Origin: an uncultured bacterium
Lineage (GTDB): Bacteria > Patescibacteriota > Patescibacteriia > Patescibacteriales > UBA12465
Length of the DNA: 5,338 nt
Direction: 5' to 3'
Assembly (NCBI GenBank): GCA_903904095.1
Contig: CAIVBF010000101.1
Coordinates: forward strand, 1-5,338
Shown here: in pieces, positions 1 to 5,116 of the stretch
Layout: every line of letters starts with the position of its first letter
How positions within the stretch are numbered: position 1 is the stretch's first letter
Notes under the pieces: model-generated
Told to the model about the DNA's origin: nothing
The model's database searches: none
The model's input: the letters and a program-made list of their open reading frames with translations, nothing else
Program-made: the position numbers and the translations under genes

Positions 1-69
1 TGCCACTCTTTGTTCCCAAGACCATTTTTGAATATTTACTGGATGTTTATGTTTAACCTCTTCTTTCAT
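1..69 (-). CDS. Unidentified protein, N-terminal 23 codons only
   Basis: The reading frame runs open from an ATG at 67-69 leftwards off the window. It begins MKEEVKHKHPVNIQKW and continues SWEQRVA. An in-frame TGA sits immediately upstream (70-72), so this ATG or a later codon must be the start. The peptide is hydrophilic and basic, with a Trp-rich WSW segment and no signal peptide. A perfect TATAAT lies 22 bases upstream, giving a very short leader without an SD. The frame, the start position and the promoter together make it a believable gene start. I do not recognise the family, and 23 residues are too few to assign a function. Confidence 0.6.
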   Translation of the reverse strand, partial: MKEEVKHKHPVNIQKWSWEQRVA

Positions 70-90
70 TCAGATTTAAGGATTTTACTT

Positions 91-118
91 ATTATAAAGT
101 TTTTGGGAAGTTTTTGAA
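91..118 (-). promoter_or_regulatory. Candidate promoter for the left-edge gene
   Basis: On the minus strand there is a perfect -10 TATAAT (91-96) and a weak -35 TTCAAA (113-118), with a 16-base spacer. The predicted transcription start is near 84, leaving a leader of about 14 bases before the ATG at 69 and no SD. The region is very AT-rich, so chance matches are a concern. The exact -10 and its position support the call. Confidence 0.45.
97..116. repeat. Two 9-bp direct repeats, 11-bp period, in a promoter spacer
   Basis: AAGTTTTTG occurs at 97-105 and again at 108-116, a period of 11 bp or about one helical turn. Both copies fall within or against the spacer of the candidate left-edge promoter. 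The arrangement could be a protein-binding site or intrinsically bent DNA. It could also be chance in AT-rich sequence. Confidence 0.4.
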
Positions 119-208
119 TTAACAAATTTAATAAACTCTTTTTAAAATATTTTTAATGGCCCTTATTTTTATTATCCCTAAAACACTATACAACGCTAAA
201 AAATTAAT

Positions 209-931
209 TTATTGAGCTAAAAACTTAAACGGTAAAGGCAGTTTATACTCCGAGCCATCTTTTGAGCTAATTACTATTTCAATCCCATCGGCCGTTTTTC
301 TTGAACTAATAAATGAACTTATTTCTTTCTTTAAATCAACGCTATCCAAACTATTTAATTTATCGTTTATATTACTAGACTCTACTTTATCTGAATTATC
401 GCTAGCGTTTACTTCCGGAACACTGGCCGCATTATTATCAGCCGTTAAATCAATCATCGGGCGATTATTTTCCACATCATAGCTATTTACGGCTTGGCCA
501 TCAGAAGAATGGTTAGAATCATTGCTGGAACTAGTGACTGAATCCGTGCCGGAAACACTAGAATTATTAGTGCCCATCAATTCTGTTTTTAATCTTGCTC
601 CTAAATTATTAAGTATTTCTTTTGGATCGCTCGTGGAGCTAATAACTGAACTAGCTATCGTATTCTGACCACTCAATTCATTCTTAATATTTTCTTCCAG
701 CCTAGCATTACCGACACCAACATTTTTTATTAAATTTATACTGGCCAAAACTTTAGCGTAAGACCAGACCGTATTAAAAACTTGCTTCCCTTTTTGATAT
801 ATTAATGAATCTTGCGAATTAGAATTATTTTCTTGATTAATGTTCCCATAAAACTGGGCGGCGAGGACGGCTAAAAATAAAAAGGCAAAAACCGTTAAAC
901 AATTACCGAAAGAACCGCGTAGCTTAGACAT
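209..931 (-). CDS. Membrane-anchored or secreted Ser/Asn-rich protein, unknown function
   Basis: This is a 240-residue protein of no family I recognise. A short basic N-terminus (K3, R5) precedes one hydrophobic stretch at about residues 11-28, followed by polar sequence, so it is either a signal anchor or a signal peptide. The LAVLAAQ segment could be cut by signal peptidase. Residues about 45-118 are mixed and probably helical. Residues about 120-190 are low-complexity, rich in Ser, Asn and Asp, and probably disordered. A short C-terminal segment (about 198-240) is again ordered-looking, with alternating hydrophobic residues (DGIEIVISSKDG) and a LPLPFKF tail. The pattern suggests an envelope protein with a flexible linker between the membrane and a small terminal module. 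No SD precedes the ATG (929-931). It has its own candidate promoter, 157 bases after the previous gene. Confidence 0.85.
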   Translation of the reverse strand: MSKLRGSFGNCLTVFAFLFLAVLAAQFYGNINQENNSNSQDSLIYQKGKQVFNTVWSYAKVLASINLIKNVGVGNARLEENIKNELSGQNTIASSVISSTSDPKEILNNLGARLKTELMGTNNSSVSGTDSVTSSSNDSNHSSDGQAVNSYDVENNRPMIDLTADNNAASVPEVNASDNSDKVESSNINDKLNSLDSVDLKKEISSFISSRKTADGIEIVISSKDGSEYKLPLPFKFLAQ

Positions 932-963
932 ATATATTTAAAAAATATTAACTTTGCCCGATC

Positions 964-984
964 GCTCATCTTTAAATGATGAGC
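964..984 (-). promoter_or_regulatory. 7-bp stem-loop in the leader of the 240-residue gene
   Basis: GCTCATC (964-970) and GATGAGC (978-984) form a perfect 7-bp stem around a 7-base AT-rich loop. In the minus-strand transcript it starts within about 5 bases of the predicted transcription start (near 988). No U-run follows directly, so it does not look like a terminator. It may stabilise the mRNA 5' end or be a DNA operator. The role is inferred. Confidence 0.4.
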
Positions 985-994
985 CGCTACTACT

Positions 995-1023
995 ATTTTA
1001 TCTAATTCTACGAGTTTTTTAAA
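995..1023 (-). promoter_or_regulatory. Candidate promoter for the 240-residue gene
   Basis: The minus strand shows a -10 TAAAAT (995-1000, 5 of 6 to consensus) and a -35 TTTAAA (1018-1023, 4 of 6) with an ideal 17-base spacer. Transcription would start near 988, giving a leader of about 57 bases. There is no extended -10 TG, unlike the promoters of the two sugar genes. Confidence 0.4.
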
Positions 1024-1053
1024 GGGAACGAAATTAATTGGCTTATAATAGGG

Positions 1054-1072
1054 GTTTTAAGGGCGTTTTAAG
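1054..1072. repeat. Two 8-bp direct repeats, 11-bp period
   Basis: GTTTTAAG occurs at 1054-1061 and 1065-1072, an 11-bp period. The pair lies between the stop of the transglutaminase-like gene and the promoter of the next gene, about 30 bp upstream of its -35. It could be an activator site or a remnant of local duplication. The function is unknown. Confidence 0.35.
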
Positions 1073-1088
1073 CGCCTGGCCGTTAGGT

Positions 1089-1613
1089 TTATAAACTAAA
1101 AGCTCCCAAATGCTCGCCGATTTTTAAACCATTGCTATAATCAAAAATATCAACGTCTACCCATTTATTATTAAGATAAACTTTAGCGTATTGATGGATA
1201 AAGAAGTTTACAAAAACATGTTTAAGTTTAATATCTTCTTCTTTAAAAAATCCGCTTTTAACTAAAAATAAACGTAATAAAAAATTCAACTGCGTACAGT
1301 GCATAAACCCCCTTCTTTTATATAGTTCGTCTAAGCTAATAAATAGGCTATAAAAATTAGGAAAGATTTTAAAACGTCTGAAAAACGGTTGGCTTTTATA
1401 GGAATATTTTTGGCCCAGATAATTATAAGTTAAAGACAAGAATTCTTCGGCATTATTCGCTTTAACTTTTAAAAATTCAATTTCTTTTTGCCATTCAACA
1501 GGAATATTCTCCGGCAATGAGTCTTTCTTAAAGCCTAAATGCGGGATTACTAAGCGCGATAAAACAAAAACAATAAGGAAGTAAGAAATAATTATGATTA
1601 AAAAAATAATCAT
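1089..1613 (-). CDS. Membrane-anchored transglutaminase-like protein
   Basis: This 174-residue protein begins with a strongly hydrophobic segment (residues about 2-23) that should be a single membrane anchor, probably with the rest outside the membrane. Residues 54-66 (NAEEFLSLTYNYL) resemble the helix preceding the core of transglutaminase-like folds. A Cys in GFMHCTQLNFLLRLFL (C106) starts a helix. It is followed by H140 in IHQYAKVYLNNKW and by D153/D155 in WVDVDIFD. That is the order and spacing of the Cys-His-Asp triad of the transglutaminase-like superfamily, including the habit of a Trp and an Asp shortly after the His strand. Members act as peptidases or as cross-linking or amidase enzymes, and the substrate here is unknown. 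The ATG lies 9 bases after the GlmU-like stop with a weak AAGG before it, so the pair is probably one operon and translationally coupled. The fold call is inferred from motifs alone, and the C-terminus is short. Confidence 0.8.
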   Translation of the reverse strand: MIIFLIIIISYFLIVFVLSRLVIPHLGFKKDSLPENIPVEWQKEIEFLKVKANNAEEFLSLTYNYLGQKYSYKSQPFFRRFKIFPNFYSLFISLDELYKRRGFMHCTQLNFLLRLFLVKSGFFKEEDIKLKHVFVNFFIHQYAKVYLNNKWVDVDIFDYSNGLKIGEHLGAFSL

Positions 1614-1622
1614 AGCCTTATT

Positions 1623-2360
1623 TTAGTTGATTAAAGATTCGGCAATTTTTAATTCTTCCGGACTATTAATACCCATGCCTTCTTCGGGCGGGATAGAAAA
1701 AACCTTAACTTTATGGCCTTCGTTAAAGGCAATTTTAACTAAATCAGTTATATAATACTCTCCTTGCTTGTTTTGATTATTCAAATTATCAACATGAGAA
1801 AATAACCAATCTTTATTAAAGCAAAAACAATTAAGATTTATCTCTAGAACTTTTTTTTCTTCATCACTGGCATCCTTAAATTCTATAATTCCCTTGGCAT
1901 AGCCCTCTTCATCGCGGACAACTCTCCCTAGATGATAAAAAACCGTCCGCCAATCTTCAAAGTCAGTTAGACTTATAGTAATCATGGACAAAATACCTTG
2001 ATGCTTAATCGGGAAGTCTTTAATTGTTTCAACTTTATAAAAAGGGTGATCGCCGTTTAAAACAAAGATATCAGTCGCTCGCGGATCAATATAATCTTTG
2101 GCACAGGCAACAGCATGCCCAGTTCCTAATTGTTTTTCCTGAATAACATATTGCACATCATAATTTTTCAAAGCAGCGGAAATCATTTCTTTATTATCCG
2201 GAGAAACAATTATAATCGGTTTAAGCTCTTGCGCCGTTTTTGAAATAGAATCTAAAAGATAATCCAGCATTGGACGGCCCTTTAAAGGAACTAACACTTT
2301 TGGCAAATCTGAATTCATGCGCGTGCCCTTGCCGGCAGCCATTACAATAATTTGTTGCAT
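1623..2360 (-). CDS. glmU: GlmU-type sugar-1-phosphate uridyltransferase, single domain
   Basis: This is a 245-residue cytoplasmic enzyme with a Rossmann-like nucleotidyltransferase fold, expected to join UTP and GlcNAc-1-phosphate to give UDP-GlcNAc and pyrophosphate. The signature AAGKGTRMNSDLPKVL (residues 8-23) is nearly that of E. coli GlmU, keeping the equivalents of Arg18 (R14) and Lys25 (K21). QEKQLGTGHA (74-83) binds the uridine. NGDHP has the metal ligand D104, and the second ligand is N232 in GINSPEEL. The sugar pocket is represented by G145, E160, N175 and the GEYYITD motif (200-206). After N175, however, the usual Thr-Gly is Leu-Asn. E. coli GlmU is about 456 residues with a C-terminal left-handed beta-helix acetyltransferase. 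That half is absent here: the frame stops cleanly with no remnant. There is no SD at the ATG. Other sugar-1-phosphates remain possible substrates. Confidence 0.9.
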   Translation of the reverse strand: MQQIIVMAAGKGTRMNSDLPKVLVPLKGRPMLDYLLDSISKTAQELKPIIIVSPDNKEMISAALKNYDVQYVIQEKQLGTGHAVACAKDYIDPRATDIFVLNGDHPFYKVETIKDFPIKHQGILSMITISLTDFEDWRTVFYHLGRVVRDEEGYAKGIIEFKDASDEEKKVLEINLNCFCFNKDWLFSHVDNLNNQNKQGEYYITDLVKIAFNEGHKVKVFSIPPEEGMGINSPEELKIAESLIN

Positions 2361-2390
2361 AAAAATGATACAAGTTTATAAAATTTAAAA

Positions 2391-2409
2391 GAAATTCATC
2401 ACGAATTTC
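2391..2409 (-). promoter_or_regulatory. 5'-terminal stem-loop of the uridyltransferase mRNA
   Basis: GAAATTC (2391-2397) and GAATTTC (2403-2409) form a perfect 7-bp stem with a 5-base loop. On the minus strand it begins at the predicted transcription start (2409-2410) and is followed by TTTT. It could protect the 5' end of the mRNA, act as a weak early terminator, or serve as a palindromic operator just downstream of the promoter. The structure is visible in the sequence; the function is inferred. Confidence 0.45.
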
Positions 2410-2415
2410 CTTTAT

Positions 2416-2444
2416 ATTTTAGCACTTTTTATAGCTTGAGACAA
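2416..2444 (-). promoter_or_regulatory. Extended -10 promoter for the uridyltransferase operon
   Basis: The minus strand carries -35 TTGTCT (2439-2444), a 17-base spacer, and extended -10 TGC-TAAAAT (2416-2424). Transcription would begin at about 2409, with a leader of about 49 bases. The 12-mer TGCTAAAATATA is identical to that of the glmM-like promoter. This suggests that the two sugar genes are transcribed separately, although read-through from glmM remains possible. Confidence 0.6.
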
Positions 2445-2463
2445 CCAGAAATTAAGGCTCAAG
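2435..2463. repeat. 6-bp inverted repeat overlapping the -35 element
   Basis: CTTGAG (2435-2440) and CTCAAG (2458-2463) form inverted arms 17 bases apart, and the left arm overlaps the -35 of the uridyltransferase promoter. The pair lies directly after the glmM-like stop. It has no U-run in either direction, so it is not a convincing terminator. An operator is possible but unproven. Confidence 0.3.
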
Positions 2464-2476
2464 TAACTAGTAAATT

Positions 2477-3940
2477 TTATTTAATATAAGCTAATATTTT
2501 GTCTTTTATTTCACTTACTTTTTGTTTCGCCTCTTCTAAGCTCGGCGCCTCACTGTAAATTCTCATGATTGGTTCGGTATTAGAAGTTCGCAGTTGCACC
2601 CAAGAATCGGCCCAATCAATCTTTAGACCGTCAATATCATTAATTTCTGCTTCTTTATAATCTTCTTTTATTTTCTTAACTAATGAAGAAAAATCAAAAC
2701 CGGGCTCAAGCTCTAAACGATCCTTAACCATAAAATAATTAGGAAACTCGGCGCGAAGTTCGGAAACTTTTTTTCTATCTTTAGCTAGGACGCTTAAAAA
2801 TAAAGCAACACCAACTAAAGCATCGCGGCCGTAATGGAGCGGTGGGAAAATTACGCCGCCATTACCTTCTCCGCCGATGATCGCTTTATTTTTTTTCATC
2901 AAATCAACAACATTAACTTCCCCAACAGCCGATGCTTCATAAGTCCCATTATATTTTTCGCTTATATCTTTTAAAGCGCGCGATGAAGAAAGATTAGAAA
3001 CAGTCGCTTTCTCATATTTTTTTCCGGACTCGCCGAGTTTGCTAATAAGAGCATCATAATTTTTTAAAACATAATCAGAAATTGCCACTAAAGTATATTC
3101 TTCGCCAAACATTTTACCGTTTTCATCAATAAACGCGAGGCGATCAACGTCGGGATCAACAACAATCCCCAAATCCGCTTTTTCTTTTATAACTAGCTCT
3201 TTAATCGCGCTTAAATTTTCGTCTAGCGGCTCGGGTTTATGGGCAAAAATTCCATTCGGCTCACAGTTTAATAAAATAATATTTTCTTTATTTAGCCCCA
3301 AAGATTCTAATAAATTAGGGATAACCGCACCGCCGATTGAATTTATTCCGTCAACGACAATCTTAAAATTTCTATCTTTAATTAATTTAATATCAACTAG
3401 AGGCAGATTAATAATCAATTGGCGATGAGTATATTCTAACAGCGGATTAAAAGCATAAAAACCTAATTCACTTTCCGGACTATATTGAAAATTTTTATCA
3501 TCTTTTATTTGATCGGCATACTCTAAAATTTTCTTACCATCAGCGGCGCTTAAAAATTCACCGTCTCCATTTAAAAATTTAAGAGCGTTCCAGCCGGCGG
3601 GATTATGGGAAGCGGTAATTATAATTCCGCCCTGCGCTTTCTCGTGAGTCACGGCGATTTCAACCGTCGGGGTTGTCGCCATACCTAAATCAACAACATT
3701 GACCCCAACGCTAACCAGAGCGCCAACCACTAAATCTTTAAGCATCTCTCCGGAAACTCTCCCGTCGCGCCCGATAATTATTTTTATTTTTTGTTTTGAG
3801 TTTATGATCTCGGGGTTCTTTTCTTTGATTAAAGAGGCGTAGGCTGTTGTAAAATTTAAGATATCAAGCGGGGTAAGATTCTCGCCGGACGCGCCGCCAA
3901 TTGTTCCCCGAAAACCGGAAATTGATTTAATTATAGACAT
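2477..3940 (-). CDS. glmM: Phosphoglucosamine mutase-like phosphohexomutase
   Basis: This 487-residue cytoplasmic enzyme of the alpha-D-phosphohexomutase family would interconvert hexose 6- and 1-phosphates, most likely glucosamine-6-P to glucosamine-1-P. All four domains are complete. The N-terminal SISGFRGTIGG is typical of the family. The catalytic phosphoserine loop is TASHNP with S111. The metal loop DPDVDR has D262, D264 and D266. The sugar-recognition loop is GGEGNGG (356-362), and the phosphate-binding loop is RTSNTEP (451-457). The GEGNGG and SNTEP versions match the archaeal/Bacteroidetes-type GlmM and PMM/PGM proteins rather than the classic bacterial GEMSGH GlmM, so phosphomannomutase or phosphoglucomutase activity is possible. 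The adjacent GlmU-like gene favours the amino-sugar role. The ATG at 3938-3940 has no SD and follows a predicted leader of only about 17 bases. Confidence 0.93.
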   Translation of the reverse strand: MSIIKSISGFRGTIGGASGENLTPLDILNFTTAYASLIKEKNPEIINSKQKIKIIIGRDGRVSGEMLKDLVVGALVSVGVNVVDLGMATTPTVEIAVTHEKAQGGIIITASHNPAGWNALKFLNGDGEFLSAADGKKILEYADQIKDDKNFQYSPESELGFYAFNPLLEYTHRQLIINLPLVDIKLIKDRNFKIVVDGINSIGGAVIPNLLESLGLNKENIILLNCEPNGIFAHKPEPLDENLSAIKELVIKEKADLGIVVDPDVDRLAFIDENGKMFGEEYTLVAISDYVLKNYDALISKLGESGKKYEKATVSNLSSSRALKDISEKYNGTYEASAVGEVNVVDLMKKNKAIIGGEGNGGVIFPPLHYGRDALVGVALFLSVLAKDRKKVSELRAEFPNYFMVKDRLELEPGFDFSSLVKKIKEDYKEAEINDIDGLKIDWADSWVQLRTSNTEPIMRIYSEAPSLEEAKQKVSEIKDKILAYIK

Positions 3941-3964
3941 ATTTTTATAGGAAATTATTGCTAT

Positions 3965-3993
3965 ATTTTAGCATTATCAGGCCTAAAAGGCAA
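3965..3993 (-). promoter_or_regulatory. Extended -10 promoter for the glmM-like gene
   Basis: The minus strand shows -35 TTGCCT (3988-3993), a 17-base spacer and extended -10 TGC-TAAAAT (3965-3973). The predicted start is near 3958, leaving a leader of about 17 bases without an SD. The layout and the 12-mer are the same as in the uridyltransferase promoter. Confidence 0.6.
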
Positions 3994-4043
3994 AAAAGAG
4001 AGATAGATAACATAAATAGCGGGTCCTTAAGGCGTCCGAAAAT

Positions 4044-4072
4044 TTGACTATTAAAAACTAAAGTGGCAAAAT
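4044..4072 (+). promoter_or_regulatory. Candidate promoter for the plus-strand gene
   Basis: TTGACT (4044-4049, 5 of 6 to consensus) and CAAAAT (4067-4072, 4 of 6) are separated by 17 bases. Transcription would begin near 4079, with a leader of about 58 bases. It diverges from the glmM-like promoter about 50 bp away, and the palindrome CCTTAAGG (4025-4032) lies between them. Confidence 0.45.
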
Positions 4073-4114
4073 CAAAATAGTTAATAATAATGTTTACTAA
4101 CGTTCCTTAAAAAA

Positions 4115-4129
4115 GCGGGTGGAGGCCGC
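4115..4129 (+). promoter_or_regulatory. SD displayed in a hairpin loop, deciding the ATG at 4137
   Basis: GCGG (4115-4118) and CCGC (4126-4129) form a 4-bp all-GC stem. Its 7-base loop GTGGAGG contains a strong SD, GGAGG (4121-4125). The ATG at 4137 follows 11 bases after the SD, long when linear but shorter in space if the stem folds. The SD lies inside any reading frame begun at the in-frame GTG (4119), which argues for the ATG. It is the only strong SD seen before a gene in this window. Confidence 0.5.
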
Positions 4130-4136
4130 AAAAATC

Positions 4137-5003
4137 ATGAAAAAAATTCTTATTATTTCGGATCTGAGTTTTTGGCCGTGTATTATTTGCGCCCTGATTA
4201 AAGTAACACCGCTAAAGAACTCTGAGATAAAGTTTAAATTTGCCTCGCAAGAAAAATTCGTAGAGACATTGGGGCTGGCCGTTGAAAACTACGATATTCT
4301 AATCGGAATTGGCTACGAAGAAATGCTCATTTGCCAAGAATTATTAGCCTTTGGCAATAAGCTATTAGTTCTAAGCGCGACTGAGAACGAGGAAGAATTT
4401 ATTCCCTTTTTCTTTGACCAGGATTTTCAAGAAATTCAAAAGGAGAATCTCAATTTAATGACATCTATTATTGAGATCGCTAATGGCCGAGTAAACGCCG
4501 ACCTTTTAGTTGATTATGATCCGGAGGACTTAGCCAATATTCTACATCCTTCCGAGATAAATCTTGATGAATTTTTCCGCGAAACGAAGGAGCGCTATGA
4601 TTGCGTTCAGAAAGTAATTAAAAGCATTTACCCTGAAGAGGGGGTCAGGTTCCACAGAGATTTTTTTCTGGAGATGTCGGAGGGGGAAAATATTGACTGG
4701 ATTGAAGAGGCCTTAGAAAAGTACGAACCGATGGAGAAGCAAACAAGAGAATTAATCAAAAAAATTCAGCCTTGCGACAAGCTCCCTGGTATCGGTTTAG
4801 TAAAAGCTAAAGACTACCTCTTCTTTGAAAATGATGTTATAAATGTTGTAGAAAACTCTCAGTATATCACAATTGCCATTGAATACCGGGATAAAAACGG
4901 CGATCGGGTTACGATTCTCGCCGAGAAGTTTTCTAAAAACATGTACTATTTAAATGGCGGAATTACTAAAAACTGGCGACAAGTGATTTCCCATTTTAAC
5001 TGA
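4137..5003 (+). CDS. Unknown 288-residue protein, possibly a degenerate DHH-like phosphoesterase
   Basis: I do not recognise this acidic, soluble protein, which has no signal peptide or membrane segment. It opens with a Rossmann-like strand-turn-helix (MKKILIISDLSFWPCIICALI). A second strand is NYDILIGIGYEE (51-62) and a third is NKLLVLSATENEEE (74-87). The middle (about 98-215) is mostly helical and charged. The C-terminal part (about 229-288) has strand-like IAIEYRDKNGDRVTILAEKF, then NGGITKNW. The order of these elements recalls DHH/DHHA1 phosphoesterases, with an opening strand, a D-rich middle and a C-terminal GG(G)HKN-like motif. The DxDG and DHH metal motifs are missing, so this is a weak inference, and any such relative would be inactive or altered. 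The gene stands alone, divergent from glmM, and ends in tandem TGA TGA before a strong terminator. An alternative GTG start (4119) would add six residues. Confidence 0.85.
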   Translation: MKKILIISDLSFWPCIICALIKVTPLKNSEIKFKFASQEKFVETLGLAVENYDILIGIGYEEMLICQELLAFGNKLLVLSATENEEEFIPFFFDQDFQEIQKENLNLMTSIIEIANGRVNADLLVDYDPEDLANILHPSEINLDEFFRETKERYDCVQKVIKSIYPEEGVRFHRDFFLEMSEGENIDWIEEALEKYEPMEKQTRELIKKIQPCDKLPGIGLVKAKDYLFFENDVINVVENSQYITIAIEYRDKNGDRVTILAEKFSKNMYYLNGGITKNWRQVISHFN

Positions 5004-5024
5004 TGATTTAAAAAATCTGCGATG

Positions 5025-5063
5025 AAAAAAGCCACGTTCTAACAGGACGTGGTTCTTTTTTTT
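5025..5063. terminator. Strong bidirectional intrinsic terminator
   Basis: CCACGTTCT (5032-5040) pairs with AGGACGTGG (5044-5052) in a 9-bp stem with one T-G wobble and a 3-base loop. Six A lie on the left (5025-5030) and TTCTTTTTTTT on the right, so a U-run follows the stem in either direction. It ends the plus-strand gene 22 bases after its stop. On the other strand it ends the converging transporter gene. Confidence 0.92.
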
Positions 5064-5116
5064 ATTTAAGAAGTTGTCTACTTTTTGATTAATTTAATTA
5101 AAGGCTTGTTTGGGTT

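Noticed and set aside
141..175. AT-rich AAAATATTTT palindrome as a terminator after the 240-residue gene
   Set aside because: All A-T pairing in a very AT-rich stretch. I see no convincing terminator in 119-208.
880..931. Lipoprotein signal at Cys11 of the 240-residue protein
   Set aside because: The Cys precedes the hydrophobic stretch and follows Phe-Gly-Asn, not a lipobox.
1062..1076. GGCG...CGCC hairpin as a terminator of the transglutaminase-like gene
   Set aside because: The stem is only 4 bp on the minus strand with a C-A mismatch, and no U-run follows.
2382..2400. Short leader ORF (GTG or ATG, then Asn-Phe-Phe, stop) in the uridyltransferase leader
   Set aside because: Only four or five codons, no regulatory codon run, and it lies inside the stem-loop, so chance is enough.
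3981..4032. GCCTaaaAGGC and CCTTAAGG as operators between the divergent promoters
   Set aside because: Four-base arms are too short to separate from chance. They are mentioned only as context.
4119..4136. GTG start extending the plus-strand protein by six residues
   Set aside because: No SD precedes the GTG, while GGAGG lies between it and the ATG at 4137, and MKKILIISD is a natural protein start.
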